Positions 1 through 5,007 of a stretch of DNA of 5,007 nucleotides are shown here, in pieces. The DNA lies in contig USNB01000099.1 of assembly GCA_900555875.1 (NCBI GenBank), positions 1-5,007 of the forward strand. The letters are read 5' to 3'. Position 1 is the stretch's first letter; each line of letters opens with the position of its first letter. Source of the stretch: an uncultured Eubacteriales bacterium (GTDB lineage Bacteria > Bacillota > Clostridia > Christensenellales > Pumilibacteraceae). Below the pieces are notes generated by a model, which was not told the DNA's origin, searched no databases, and saw nothing but the letters and a program-made list of their open reading frames with translations. Position numbers and translations under genes: made by a program.

Positions 1-1612
1 GCGCCTTGTTTTCAAACGGATAGTGATACTGGGCAAACGGCATGGAACCCGAATCGAACCAGCAGTCGATGACCTCGGGCACGCGGCGCATTCTGCCCTT
101 GCACTTGGGGCATTCGCAGGTAAGATCGTCGAGGTACGGGCGGTGCAGTTCGATGTCCCCTTCGACGCGGCAGCGTTCTTTGAGTTCGGCTTTGGATCCC
201 ATGACGTGAATTTCGCCGCATTCCTCGCATTCCCAGACGGGCAGAGGGGTGCCCCAATAGCGGTTGCGGGAGAGTCCCCAGTCGATGACGTTTTCGAGGA
301 AGTTGCCCATTCTGCCCGAACCTATTCCGGGCGGTATCCAGTTGACTTTGGCGTTGTTTTCGACCAGCTCTTTTTTGAGATCGGTCATTCTGATAAACCA
401 GCTCGAACGCGCGTAATACAGCAGCGGCGTGTCGCAGCGCCAGCAGAACGGATAGCTGTGCGTGAACTTCAGGCGAGACTGGAGCAGACCGCGCTTTTCG
501 AGATCCGCCATGATGGGAGCGTCGGCATCCTTGCAGAATTTGCCCGTGAATTCCCCGCAGCCTTCGACGAACTTGCCGTCGGGACCGACCATCTGGACGA
601 ACGGCAGACCGTATTTTCTGCCGACCTTGCTGTCGTCCTCGCCGAACGCGGGCGCGATATGGACGACGCCCGTACCGTCGGTGAGCGTGACGTAATCGTC
701 GCAGGTGACGTAATACGCCTTCTCGCCCGCCTTGAGCTTGTAAAAATCGAAGAGCGGTTCGTATTCGGTGCCCTCGTACTCCGCGCCCTTTCTGACGCTT
801 ATCGTCTTATAGTCGCCGAAGAACTTGTCCGCGAGAGCGGTAGCGAGCACGTAACGCGCCCCGTCGCACTCTATTTCGCTGTAATCCTCTTTCGCGTTCA
901 TGCAGAGCGCGACGTTGGAAGGAAGCGTCCACGGCGTGGTCGTCCACGCAAGGATATATGCGTTTTTCCTGCCCTTTATCCTGAAACGCGCGGTGCAGGA
1001 CATTTCTTCCACGTCGCGATAACCCTGCGCGACTTCGTGAGAAGCCAGCGCCGTGCCGCAACGCGGGCAGTAAGGCACTATCTTATAGCCCTTGTATATC
1101 AGTCCGCGGTCGAATATGCTTTTGAGGCTCCACCACTCCGACTCGATGTAATTGTCGTCGTAAGTTATGTAGGGGTGCTCCATGTCAGCCCAATAGCCGA
1201 CCATGTCGCTCATCTTCTCCCAAAGCCCCTTATATTTCCACACGCTCTCCTTGCACTTTTTGATGAACGGCTCGATACCGTACTTCTCTATCTGTTCCTT
1301 GCCGTCCATGCCGAGAGACTTCTCCACTTCCAGCTCGACGGGCAGACCGTGCGTGTCCCATCCCGCCTTGCGAAGAACGTGATATCCCTTCATCGTCTTG
1401 TAACGCGGTATGATATCCTTCATAACGCGCGTGAGCACGTGACCTATATGCGGTTTTCCGTTTGCCGTCGGAGGTCCGTCGTAAAAGGAAAATTCCTCGC
1501 CGCCTTCGCGCGAGGCTATGCTCTTGTGAAAGATGTCCTTCTCTTTCCAGAATTCGCTCACGCCGTTCTCGCGCTTTACGAAATCCAGACTGCTGTCTAC
1601 CTTCTCATACAT
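1..1612 (-). CDS. ileS: Isoleucyl-tRNA synthetase, type 2 (eukaryote-like), N-terminal part
   Basis: This class I aminoacyl-tRNA synthetase charges tRNA-Ile with isoleucine in the cytoplasm. I read 537 uninterrupted codons from the ATG at 1612 to the left edge. The usual length is about 1,000 residues or more, so roughly half is present, and the KMSKS loop and anticodon-binding domain lie outside. Visible motifs are the ATP-binding PHIGH at residues 54-58, GWDTHGLPVE at 84-93, a zinc-type CPRCG at 182-186, the editing-domain threonine-rich TTTPWTLPSN at 224-233, GTGVVHIAPAFGEDD at 313-327, CWRC at 390-393, further Cys pairs at 462/465 and 501/504, and CWFDSGS at 517-523. The GWDTHGLPVELEVEK and YCPRCGTALASHEVAQGY wording is that of type 2 enzymes, not the E. 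coli-like type 1 (GWDCHGLPIE). An ATG at 1608 is out of frame. The ribosome site is weak (GGGACGG, about 12 nt upstream). The gene has its own promoter. Confidence 0.97.
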   Translation of the reverse strand, partial: MYEKVDSSLDFVKRENGVSEFWKEKDIFHKSIASREGGEEFSFYDGPPTANGKPHIGHVLTRVMKDIIPRYKTMKGYHVLRKAGWDTHGLPVELEVEKSLGMDGKEQIEKYGIEPFIKKCKESVWKYKGLWEKMSDMVGYWADMEHPYITYDDNYIESEWWSLKSIFDRGLIYKGYKIVPYCPRCGTALASHEVAQGYRDVEEMSCTARFRIKGRKNAYILAWTTTPWTLPSNVALCMNAKEDYSEIECDGARYVLATALADKFFGDYKTISVRKGAEYEGTEYEPLFDFYKLKAGEKAYYVTCDDYVTLTDGTGVVHIAPAFGEDDSKVGRKYGLPFVQMVGPDGKFVEGCGEFTGKFCKDADAPIMADLEKRGLLQSRLKFTHSYPFCWRCDTPLLYYARSSWFIRMTDLKKELVENNAKVNWIPPGIGSGRMGNFLENVIDWGLSRNRYWGTPLPVWECEECGEIHVMGSKAELKERCRVEGDIELHRPYLDDLTCECPKCKGRMRRVPEVIDCWFDSGSMPFAQYHYPFENKA

Positions 1613-1655
1613 TCGACTTGTTCCGTCCCGATATTAAGGTTATAATAATATATAG

Positions 1656-1684
1656 ATTTTATGCGAAATCCGCCTGTTTGTCAA
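1656..1684 (-). promoter_or_regulatory. Sigma-70/SigA promoter of ileS
   Basis: On the minus strand a perfect -35 TTGACA (1684-1679) is followed by a 17-bp spacer and a -10 TAAAAT (1661-1656). Transcription should start near 1649, leaving a leader of about 36 nt before the ileS ATG at 1612. The -35 lies just 10 bp past the stop codon of the upstream membrane-protein gene. The leader is AT-rich and too short for a T-box. Confidence 0.85.
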
Positions 1685-1694
1685 CCGTTTTGCT

Positions 1695-2447
1695 TTACAG
1701 CAGATAAAAATACACGCCGCATATCATAAGAACGCTGCCGGCAAGCACGAAGAGATGCCATATCGCGTGGTTGTACGGTATCTTGCTTATCTTGTAAAAC
1801 GGCACTCCGGCGGTGTATGCCACGCCGCCCGACAGAAGCAGTATGAATGCGGGGACGCCTATCGCGAGCACCAGATGATATACTCTGAAAATTATCATCC
1901 AGCCCATCACGATATACGCGATCAGCGTAAATATCCTGAACTTTTCCACGCTCACTCCGTTAAGGGCGATGACGACGACCGCAAGCGCGCCGACCACGGA
2001 GGAGATCACGATCCCCCACACCGTATCAGCAGGCTGATCGGTGCCGCGGTTTATCAGCCCCACGATGGAATAAACGAGATACGATCCGGCAATGAGCACG
2101 GCTATCGAGCAATGATCGAAACGGCGCATGACCGCACGCGCCGCCGTCCCCGGACGACAGCCGTGATATATCGCGCTCATGATATATGCGAGAAGAAGAG
2201 AGAACGTGAATACGGATACGCCGACTATCGCGGACGGACCGTACGAACCGCGGTATACGCCGAGAGACGCGCGCACTATCATAAATACTCCGCTTACGCC
2301 GCATACCGCCGCGCCGAAGATATGCGTCGCTATATTGAGCCGTTCTTCTTCGGGAGAATACACCTTCTCCCGTTTTGTCCCTTTTTTCTTTTCGCGCGCC
2401 TTGCCTTTTTCCGAAGACGCGCTCCGCAATGCGGGATCATTTTTCAT
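1695..2447 (-). CDS. Hemolysin III / PAQR-family seven-helix membrane protein
   Basis: This is an integral membrane protein of the hemolysin III (YqfA/TrhA, PAQR) family, of about 250 residues from the ATG at 2447. The family signature is complete: EEERLNIATHIFGA at 34-47 before helix 1, SAIYH at 91-95 (the Ser-x3-His metal-site pattern), RRFDHCSI at 108-115 with the conserved Asp111, GGVAYTAG at 207-214, and HAIWH at 227-231 (the His-x3-His pattern). Seven hydrophobic segments lie at roughly 40-60, 72-93, 112-131, 143-163, 171-189, 193-211 and 228-249. Family members are linked to membrane-lipid homeostasis; a toxin role should not be assumed from the name. The N-terminal tail is very basic (residues about 15-28, rich in Lys and Arg). 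An open frame reaches a TTG at 2516, but that extension would translate the palindromes behind acpP, so I chose the ATG. The ribosome site there is weak (GGAA). No promoter of its own is evident, so it probably depends on readthrough from acpP. Confidence 0.92.
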   Translation of the reverse strand: MKNDPALRSASSEKGKAREKKKGTKREKVYSPEEERLNIATHIFGAAVCGVSGVFMIVRASLGVYRGSYGPSAIVGVSVFTFSLLLAYIMSAIYHGCRPGTAARAVMRRFDHCSIAVLIAGSYLVYSIVGLINRGTDQPADTVWGIVISSVVGALAVVVIALNGVSVEKFRIFTLIAYIVMGWMIIFRVYHLVLAIGVPAFILLLSGGVAYTAGVPFYKISKIPYNHAIWHLFVLAGSVLMICGVYFYLL

Positions 2448-2469
2448 ACGGTCGTTCCATGAGAAACCG

Positions 2470-2495
2470 CCGCGCGGCAAAACTCTGCCGCGCGG
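2470..2495 (-). terminator. GC-rich hairpin behind acpP, possible partial terminator
   Basis: Arms CCGCGCGGCA (2470-2479) and TGCCGCGCGG (2486-2495) pair perfectly over 10 bp with a 6-nt loop. The hairpin starts 25 bp past the acpP stop, and on the minus strand it is followed by CGGTTTCTC, which is only a weak T tract. It could attenuate or partly terminate the acpP message before the membrane-protein gene, or stabilise the 3' end of the short acpP mRNA. It lies 22 bp upstream of the hemolysin III start. Confidence 0.55.
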
Positions 2496-2522
2496 ACGGT
2501 CCGCTGCGATCGTCAAACGATC
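2492..2522. repeat. Two small palindromes between the acpP stop and the hairpin
   Basis: GCGGAC-G-GTCCGC (2492-2504) is a 6-bp dyad around one base, and GATCGT-CAA-ACGATC (2508-2522) is a 6-bp dyad with a 3-base centre. The second overlaps the acpP TGA stop (2523-2521). The first overlaps the 3' arm of the larger hairpin at 2470-2495, so the two could not form together. They could be symmetric protein sites or alternative RNA folds. No function is shown. Confidence 0.5.
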
Positions 2523-2748
2523 ATTTTACCGTTTTTTCGAGATACTCGACAAGACTTCCGACCGTCTCGAGAGACTCCACCACATCGTCGGGGATAGTGA
2601 TGTTGTACTCCTGCTCGAGCGCGAACAGAAGCTCGACGACCGTCAGTGAATCCGCGCCGAGATCGGTCCTTATGTTCGTATCCATCGTGATCGCGGACTT
2701 GTCTACTTTAAGATATTCGGACAGTTTGTCCACTATTTTTTCAAACAT
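2521..2748 (-). CDS. acpP: Acyl carrier protein
   Basis: This small four-helix carrier protein of 75 residues holds growing acyl chains on a 4'-phosphopantetheine arm in the cytoplasm. The attachment site is Ser34 in DLGADSL (29-35). The start is the ATG at 2748, with AAGGAG (2760-2755) 6 nt ahead of it; a longer in-frame reading to 2814 would run through the promoter and is rejected. Length and the LG(A)DSL motif fit AcpP of type II fatty-acid synthesis. Compared with E. coli AcpP, two acidic helix-II contact positions are neutral: Asp38 is Thr36 and Glu48 is Gln46, while Glu41 is kept as Glu39 and Met44 is Phe42. It does not sit beside fabD, fabG, fabF, plsX or rnc here, so it may be either the main ACP in an unusual place or a dedicated second ACP. 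The symbol is given for the family, not for a proven main role. Confidence 0.95.
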   Translation of the reverse strand: MFEKIVDKLSEYLKVDKSAITMDTNIRTDLGADSLTVVELLFALEQEYNITIPDDVVESLETVGSLVEYLEKTVK

Positions 2749-2754
2749 GTTCTT

Positions 2755-2760
2755 CTCCTT
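2755..2760 (-). promoter_or_regulatory. Strong ribosome binding site of the acyl carrier protein
   Basis: AAGGAG on the minus strand is separated by 6 nt (AAGAAC) from the ATG at 2748. It fixes the start and rules out the longer in-frame reading. Confidence 0.92.
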
Positions 2761-2773
2761 ATCCGTTTTTCGT

Positions 2774-2802
2774 ATTATAACATTTCCCGAAGCATTTGGC
2801 AA
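2774..2802 (-). promoter_or_regulatory. Extended -10 sigma-70/SigA promoter of the acyl carrier protein
   Basis: The -35 TTGCCA (2802-2797), a 17-bp spacer and a consensus -10 TATAAT (2779-2774) are present. The -10 is preceded by TGT, giving the extended TGnTATAAT form. The expected start is near 2767, so the leader is about 19 nt and carries the AAGGAG site. The -35 begins 25 bp past the protease stop codon, and I see no terminator between the two units. Confidence 0.9.
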
Positions 2803-2826
2803 GCGGGGAAACATATCTTTTTGTCA

Positions 2827-3993
2827 TTACGCGATATCGATCGGGCTGACGGAATAACCCTCTCCCTCGTATGCAACGGTCGTACCGTCGGAGAAAGTCA
2901 GGACAACGGCGTTTTCTTCCCCGTCGCCGACGCGGTAGCCCGAATAGAACAGCGTCATCATGTCGGCATAGCCCATGTCCGCGACGCTCGCTCCGCCTAT
3001 CGCCGTGAGAGTTTTTCCTGCCACGTCGCCCATCGCGCTGCCCGTGCCGCTCACGAAATACCCGTCGTCCGACGGCGTGAGCACCAGTCCGAGAGGATGC
3101 AGCCGCCTTACAGTCCCGCCGCTTTCGCTGCGCTCTCCCCAATCATAGTAATTCCCGTAAAGCACGAGCTCGTAATCGCCGCTGTTCTCGGAAAGGAATA
3201 TGCGGTAATAATTGCCCGTACCCGCAAGGTCGACCTCTTTGCCGCGTTCGTAAGGAGGGCTGCCGATCGCGGAGCAGAAATCGCCCGCCAGCGCTGCGCG
3301 ATAAACTTCCAGCGCGATGCGCGAATCCACGCCGTAATAATGCTCGGAACTTTCCGTCCTGTACGTCCCCACTCCGGATACGCAGCCGTCTTCCGTCACG
3401 ACGGGACAGCCGCTCATTCCGCCCTCTATGCTGCACGTGTATTCCGCGACGGGAACGCATTTTCCTGCGGGGATATCGTCGCGGTCATACCAGCCGAGAC
3501 GCTCGGTTTTCACCACCGTTTCTTCGGAAACGGTCTTTCCGCGGTCGATGATAAGACTGCCCGCGCCGTGCTCGTTGCCGATCGACCACACGCTGTCGCC
3601 GTTTTCCGCGCCCGTGAATGCGGATCCGGGTATAGCGGTAAACTCGCTCTCGGAAGCGAAACGGATTATCGCTATGTCGTGATACTCGTAATAGCCCACG
3701 AGCGATGCGCTGCTGCTGCCGCCCGAGTATTTAACGGTCACGCTGTCTGCATCCATGATGACGTGATAGTTGGTAACGGCATAAGTCTGACCGTCGTCCG
3801 AGGCTATCACGAAGCCCGTGCCGGAGACCGTCTCTCCCGTTTCTGTCGTATGCTCGAGCACGAGCACGCTTTCGTCGCGCATGAGCGTGACCGTCTCGGG
3901 CGTGCCCGCGCACCCTGCAAACATGCAAAACGCGAATGCCGCAACGACGAGGACTATGCACAATGCGCGCAGCGATATGCTCTTTTCCGCCAT
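2827..3993 (-). CDS. Trypsin-like serine protease lipoprotein with PDZ-like C-terminus
   Basis: This is a predicted extracytoplasmic, membrane-anchored serine protease of 388 residues. The N-terminus has a hydrophobic segment (about 9-25) ending in FAGC, a lipobox-like site with Cys28 as the lipidated residue. A chymotrypsin/HtrA-type fold follows: SGTGFVI at 57-63, VTNYHVI with His77, HDIAIIRF with Asp106, and GGMSGCPV with Ser194. These three residues fit the His-Asp-Ser triad in the right order and spacing. The usual GNSGGP is GMSGCP here. Four Cys (179, 187, 196, 204) cluster around the nucleophile. Residues about 298-380 resemble the second half of a PDZ domain (LTAIGGASVADMG, then VVLTFSDGTTV), but the carboxylate-binding half is poorly preserved. 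The ATG at 3993 follows AGGGGGTGA, a near-perfect ribosome site that contains the ung stop codon, with 4 nt between the genes, so it is co-transcribed with ung. Substrate unknown; I assign no gene symbol because it is not a typical DegP/HtrA. Confidence 0.86.
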   Translation of the reverse strand: MAEKSISLRALCIVLVVAAFAFCMFAGCAGTPETVTLMRDESVLVLEHTTETGETVSGTGFVIASDDGQTYAVTNYHVIMDADSVTVKYSGGSSSASLVGYYEYHDIAIIRFASESEFTAIPGSAFTGAENGDSVWSIGNEHGAGSLIIDRGKTVSEETVVKTERLGWYDRDDIPAGKCVPVAEYTCSIEGGMSGCPVVTEDGCVSGVGTYRTESSEHYYGVDSRIALEVYRAALAGDFCSAIGSPPYERGKEVDLAGTGNYYRIFLSENSGDYELVLYGNYYDWGERSESGGTVRRLHPLGLVLTPSDDGYFVSGTGSAMGDVAGKTLTAIGGASVADMGYADMMTLFYSGYRVGDGEENAVVLTFSDGTTVAYEGEGYSVSPIDIA

Positions 3994-3997
3994 TATG

Positions 3998-4006
3998 TCA
4001 CCCCCT
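3998..4006 (-). promoter_or_regulatory. Ribosome binding site of the protease, overlapping the ung stop
   Basis: AGGGGGTGA on the minus strand differs at one position from the ideal AGGAGGTGA. Its final TGA is the ung stop codon, and the protease ATG lies 4 nt further on. This supports translation of both genes from one mRNA. Confidence 0.8.
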
Positions 4007-4723
4007 GTCGATATGCCCGTTCCCGTCGTAATAAGCAGGGCGGTCGTATCCCTTCACTTCCGTCCAGTCTATAGGCGTCATGCCGTGCGACATGAGGAAA
4101 GCGTTCGCACGGGAAAACGGACGCGAACCGAAAAAGCCGTTGTATGCGCTGAGCGGCGACGGATGCGCGCTCGCTATCACACAGTGGCGCGGAGCTATGA
4201 ACGCCCGTTTCTTCTGAGCCTTTGCACCCCACAGTATGAATACGAGGGGTTTTTCGCGCGCGCCGAGTTTGCGTATCACGCAGTCCGTGAAAGTCTGCCA
4301 CCCGCATGCGGAATGCGCGTCGGACTGCCCTGCTCGCACGGTGAGCGTCGCGTTGAGAAGGAGCACACCCTGCCGCGCCCAGCCGGTAAGCTCTCCGCTC
4401 GCTCCGCTCATATCGACGCCGAGATCCGCGGACAGCTCTTTATATATATTTACGAGCGAGGGCGGGAGCTTTACTCCGCTGCCTACGGCGAACGCCAGCC
4501 CGTTAGCCTGACCGGGATTTATATACGGGTCCTGCCCGACTATGACGACTTTGACGTCCGCAAACGGCACATATCTGAGCGCGGCAAAAATAAGCGAGCG
4601 CGGCGGATAGACCGTATACTTTTCGTACTCGCTCTCCACGAATGCCATCACGTCTCTGAAGTACGGCTTGTCCGTCTCCTCGCGCAGCAGCTCGTCCCAA
4701 TCGTTTCCTATCCTGAGATCCAT
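3998..4723 (-). CDS. ung: Uracil-DNA glycosylase, family 1
   Basis: Removes uracil from DNA as the first step of base-excision repair. The 241-residue product covers the whole family. Motifs are GQDPYINPGQANG at 63-75 with catalytic Asp65 and Tyr67, the uracil-stacking Phe78, LLLNATLTVR at 121-130 with Asn124 for base recognition, and HPSPLSAYNGFFGSRPFS at 187-204 with catalytic His187 and the DNA-minor-groove loop. These align closely with E. coli Asp64, Phe77, Asn123 and His187. The His-Gly normally found after the motif-A tyrosine is Ile-Asn here. The last 18 or so residues (from Val223) form a variable tail. The ATG at 4723 is chosen because the conserved N-terminal Trp9 and PYF (20-22) follow it; the next Met (26) would remove them. 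No ribosome site precedes this ATG, and the promoter places the mRNA start at or next to it. First gene of a unit with the protease. Confidence 0.98.
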   Translation of the reverse strand: MDLRIGNDWDELLREETDKPYFRDVMAFVESEYEKYTVYPPRSLIFAALRYVPFADVKVVIVGQDPYINPGQANGLAFAVGSGVKLPPSLVNIYKELSADLGVDMSGASGELTGWARQGVLLLNATLTVRAGQSDAHSACGWQTFTDCVIRKLGAREKPLVFILWGAKAQKKRAFIAPRHCVIASAHPSPLSAYNGFFGSRPFSRANAFLMSHGMTPIDWTEVKGYDRPAYYDGNGHIDRG

Positions 4724-4729
4724 ATTGAA

Positions 4730-4758
4730 ATTTTAGCAGTATTTTCCGCCATTTGCAA
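4730..4758 (-). promoter_or_regulatory. Sigma-70/SigA promoter of ung, positioned for a leaderless mRNA
   Basis: The -35 TTGCAA (4758-4753), a 17-bp spacer and a -10 TAAAAT (4735-4730), preceded by TGC (extended -10 form), are present. Only 6 nt (TTCAAT) separate the -10 from the ung ATG at 4723, so a start at the normal distance would fall on the A of ATG or within a base or two. Confidence 0.8.
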
Positions 4759-4774
4759 GCATTTTGGTGTCCTT

Positions 4775-4828
4775 ACGCATTCTTTTTCCTGCGCCCACGC
4801 GAAGCAGGGCGCAGGAAAAAGAATGCGT
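4775..4828. repeat. Perfect 22-bp inverted repeat upstream of ung
   Basis: The arm at 4775-4796 is the exact reverse complement of the arm at 4807-4828, with a 10-base loop (ACGCGAAGCA). The inner six pairs, GCGCCC/GGGCGC, are the same stem as in the neighbouring repeat units, so it appears to belong to the same repeat family. The outer part contains a CTTTTTCC / GGAAAAAG tract. It is not followed by a T tract on either strand, so a standard intrinsic terminator is not well supported, although it could end transcription arriving from the right. It lies 16 bp upstream of the ung -35. Confidence 0.9.
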
Positions 4829-5007
4829 TTCGGTCAGGCGCAAACCTTCTCCTTGCGCCCTGCGGGCGCTTCGTCTATGCGCAATATTTGCCTTGCGCAC
4901 TGCGTGCGCTTCGGTCAGACGCAAACCTTTGCCTTGCGCACCGCTTTTCATACGGCTCGCGCCGTGCGCTTCGTCTATACGCAAACGCTATCGTCTTTTT
5001 GGTCTAT
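4825..5007. repeat. Array of about 40-bp palindromic repeat units (REP/BIME-like)
   Basis: Three full units and a decaying fourth lie in tandem: 4825-4865 (41 bp), 4866-4905 (40 bp), 4906-4965 (60 bp, with about 20 extra bases in the loop) and 4966 onward, which fades after about 4985. Each begins GCGYTTCG, then GTCAG or TCTA in alternation, then CGCAA, a pyrimidine-rich stretch, and CCTTGCGC. Neighbouring units form hairpins across their junctions: GCGCCC-TGC-GGGCGC (4855-4869), GCGCAC-TGC-GTGCGC (4895-4909), and GCGCAC/GTGCGC with a 22-base loop (4936-4969). The stem sequence changes between copies but pairing is kept. No gene is supported in this intergenic stretch. The right edge cuts the region, so its full extent is unknown. 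Confidence 0.85.

Noticed and set aside
23..1645. 540-codon open frame on the plus strand
   Set aside because: It lies antisense to ileS, whose minus-strand reading has unmistakable catalytic motifs and a promoter. The plus-strand product shows no family motif and results from the GC-biased codon use of ileS.
1755..2462. 235-codon open frame on the plus strand
   Set aside because: It is antisense to the seven-helix membrane protein, which has a complete family signature. The product is rich in Arg, His and Tyr, as expected of a shadow.
2448..2516. N-terminal extension of the hemolysin III protein to the TTG at 2516
   Set aside because: The extra 23 residues would be encoded by the palindromes behind acpP, there is no ribosome site at the TTG, and the family needs no such extension.
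2749..2814. N-terminal extension of the acyl carrier protein to 2814
   Set aside because: The extension covers the -10 and -35 elements and the AAGGAG ribosome site. The 75-residue form matches the family length.
2821..4074. 417-codon open frame on the plus strand
   Set aside because: It is the antisense shadow of the protease and the end of ung. It shows no recognisable domain or ribosome site, and it crosses a gene boundary of the real operon.
4733..4984. 83-codon minus-strand open frame with a repeated GLRLTE peptide
   Set aside because: It runs through the palindromic repeats and the ung promoter. It starts at a TTG without a ribosome site, and the repetition reflects the 81-bp spacing of every second DNA unit; single units of 40, 41 and 60 bp are not all multiples of three.
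4825..5007. CRISPR array
   Set aside because: The units are contiguous with no unique spacers of constant length, vary in sequence and length, and no cas gene is present.

Overview
The window looks like a chromosomal housekeeping segment of an anaerobic Firmicutes-type bacterium, most likely a Clostridia lineage of moderate to high GC. The reasons are a eukaryote-like (type 2) isoleucyl-tRNA synthetase, a small acyl carrier protein with a strong AAGGAG ribosome site, a lipoprotein-type trypsin-like protease, a family 1 uracil-DNA glycosylase, and promoters with clean -35/-10 hexamers 17 bp apart. The lineage is inferred from protein style only. No rRNA, tRNA, CRISPR array, phage or transposase gene is visible.

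All five genes are on the minus strand, so transcription runs from right to left. From right to left: a 284-bp intergenic stretch (4724-5007) with a short array of GC-rich palindromic repeats and a perfect 22-bp hairpin; ung (uracil-DNA glycosylase, 3998-4723) on its own promoter; a trypsin-like protease lipoprotein with a degenerate PDZ-like tail (2827-3993), 4 nt downstream of ung and so almost certainly co-transcribed; acpP-like acyl carrier protein (2521-2748) with a strong extended -10 promoter; a spacer rich in palindromes (2448-2520); a hemolysin III / PAQR-family membrane protein (1695-2447); and the first 537 codons of ileS (1-1612) on its own consensus promoter, cut by the left window edge.

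The genes form three transcription units: ung-protease, acpP(-hlyIII) and ileS. They do not make up one pathway: the window mixes DNA repair, envelope proteolysis, lipid or polyketide synthesis, a membrane protein and translation.

No clearly new multi-gene system is present. The most unusual signals are the palindromic repeat array, whose stems change in a compensating way between copies; the ung promoter, placed so that the transcript should start at the ATG (leaderless); and several unusual residues in conserved motifs of the glycosylase, the protease and the acyl carrier protein.
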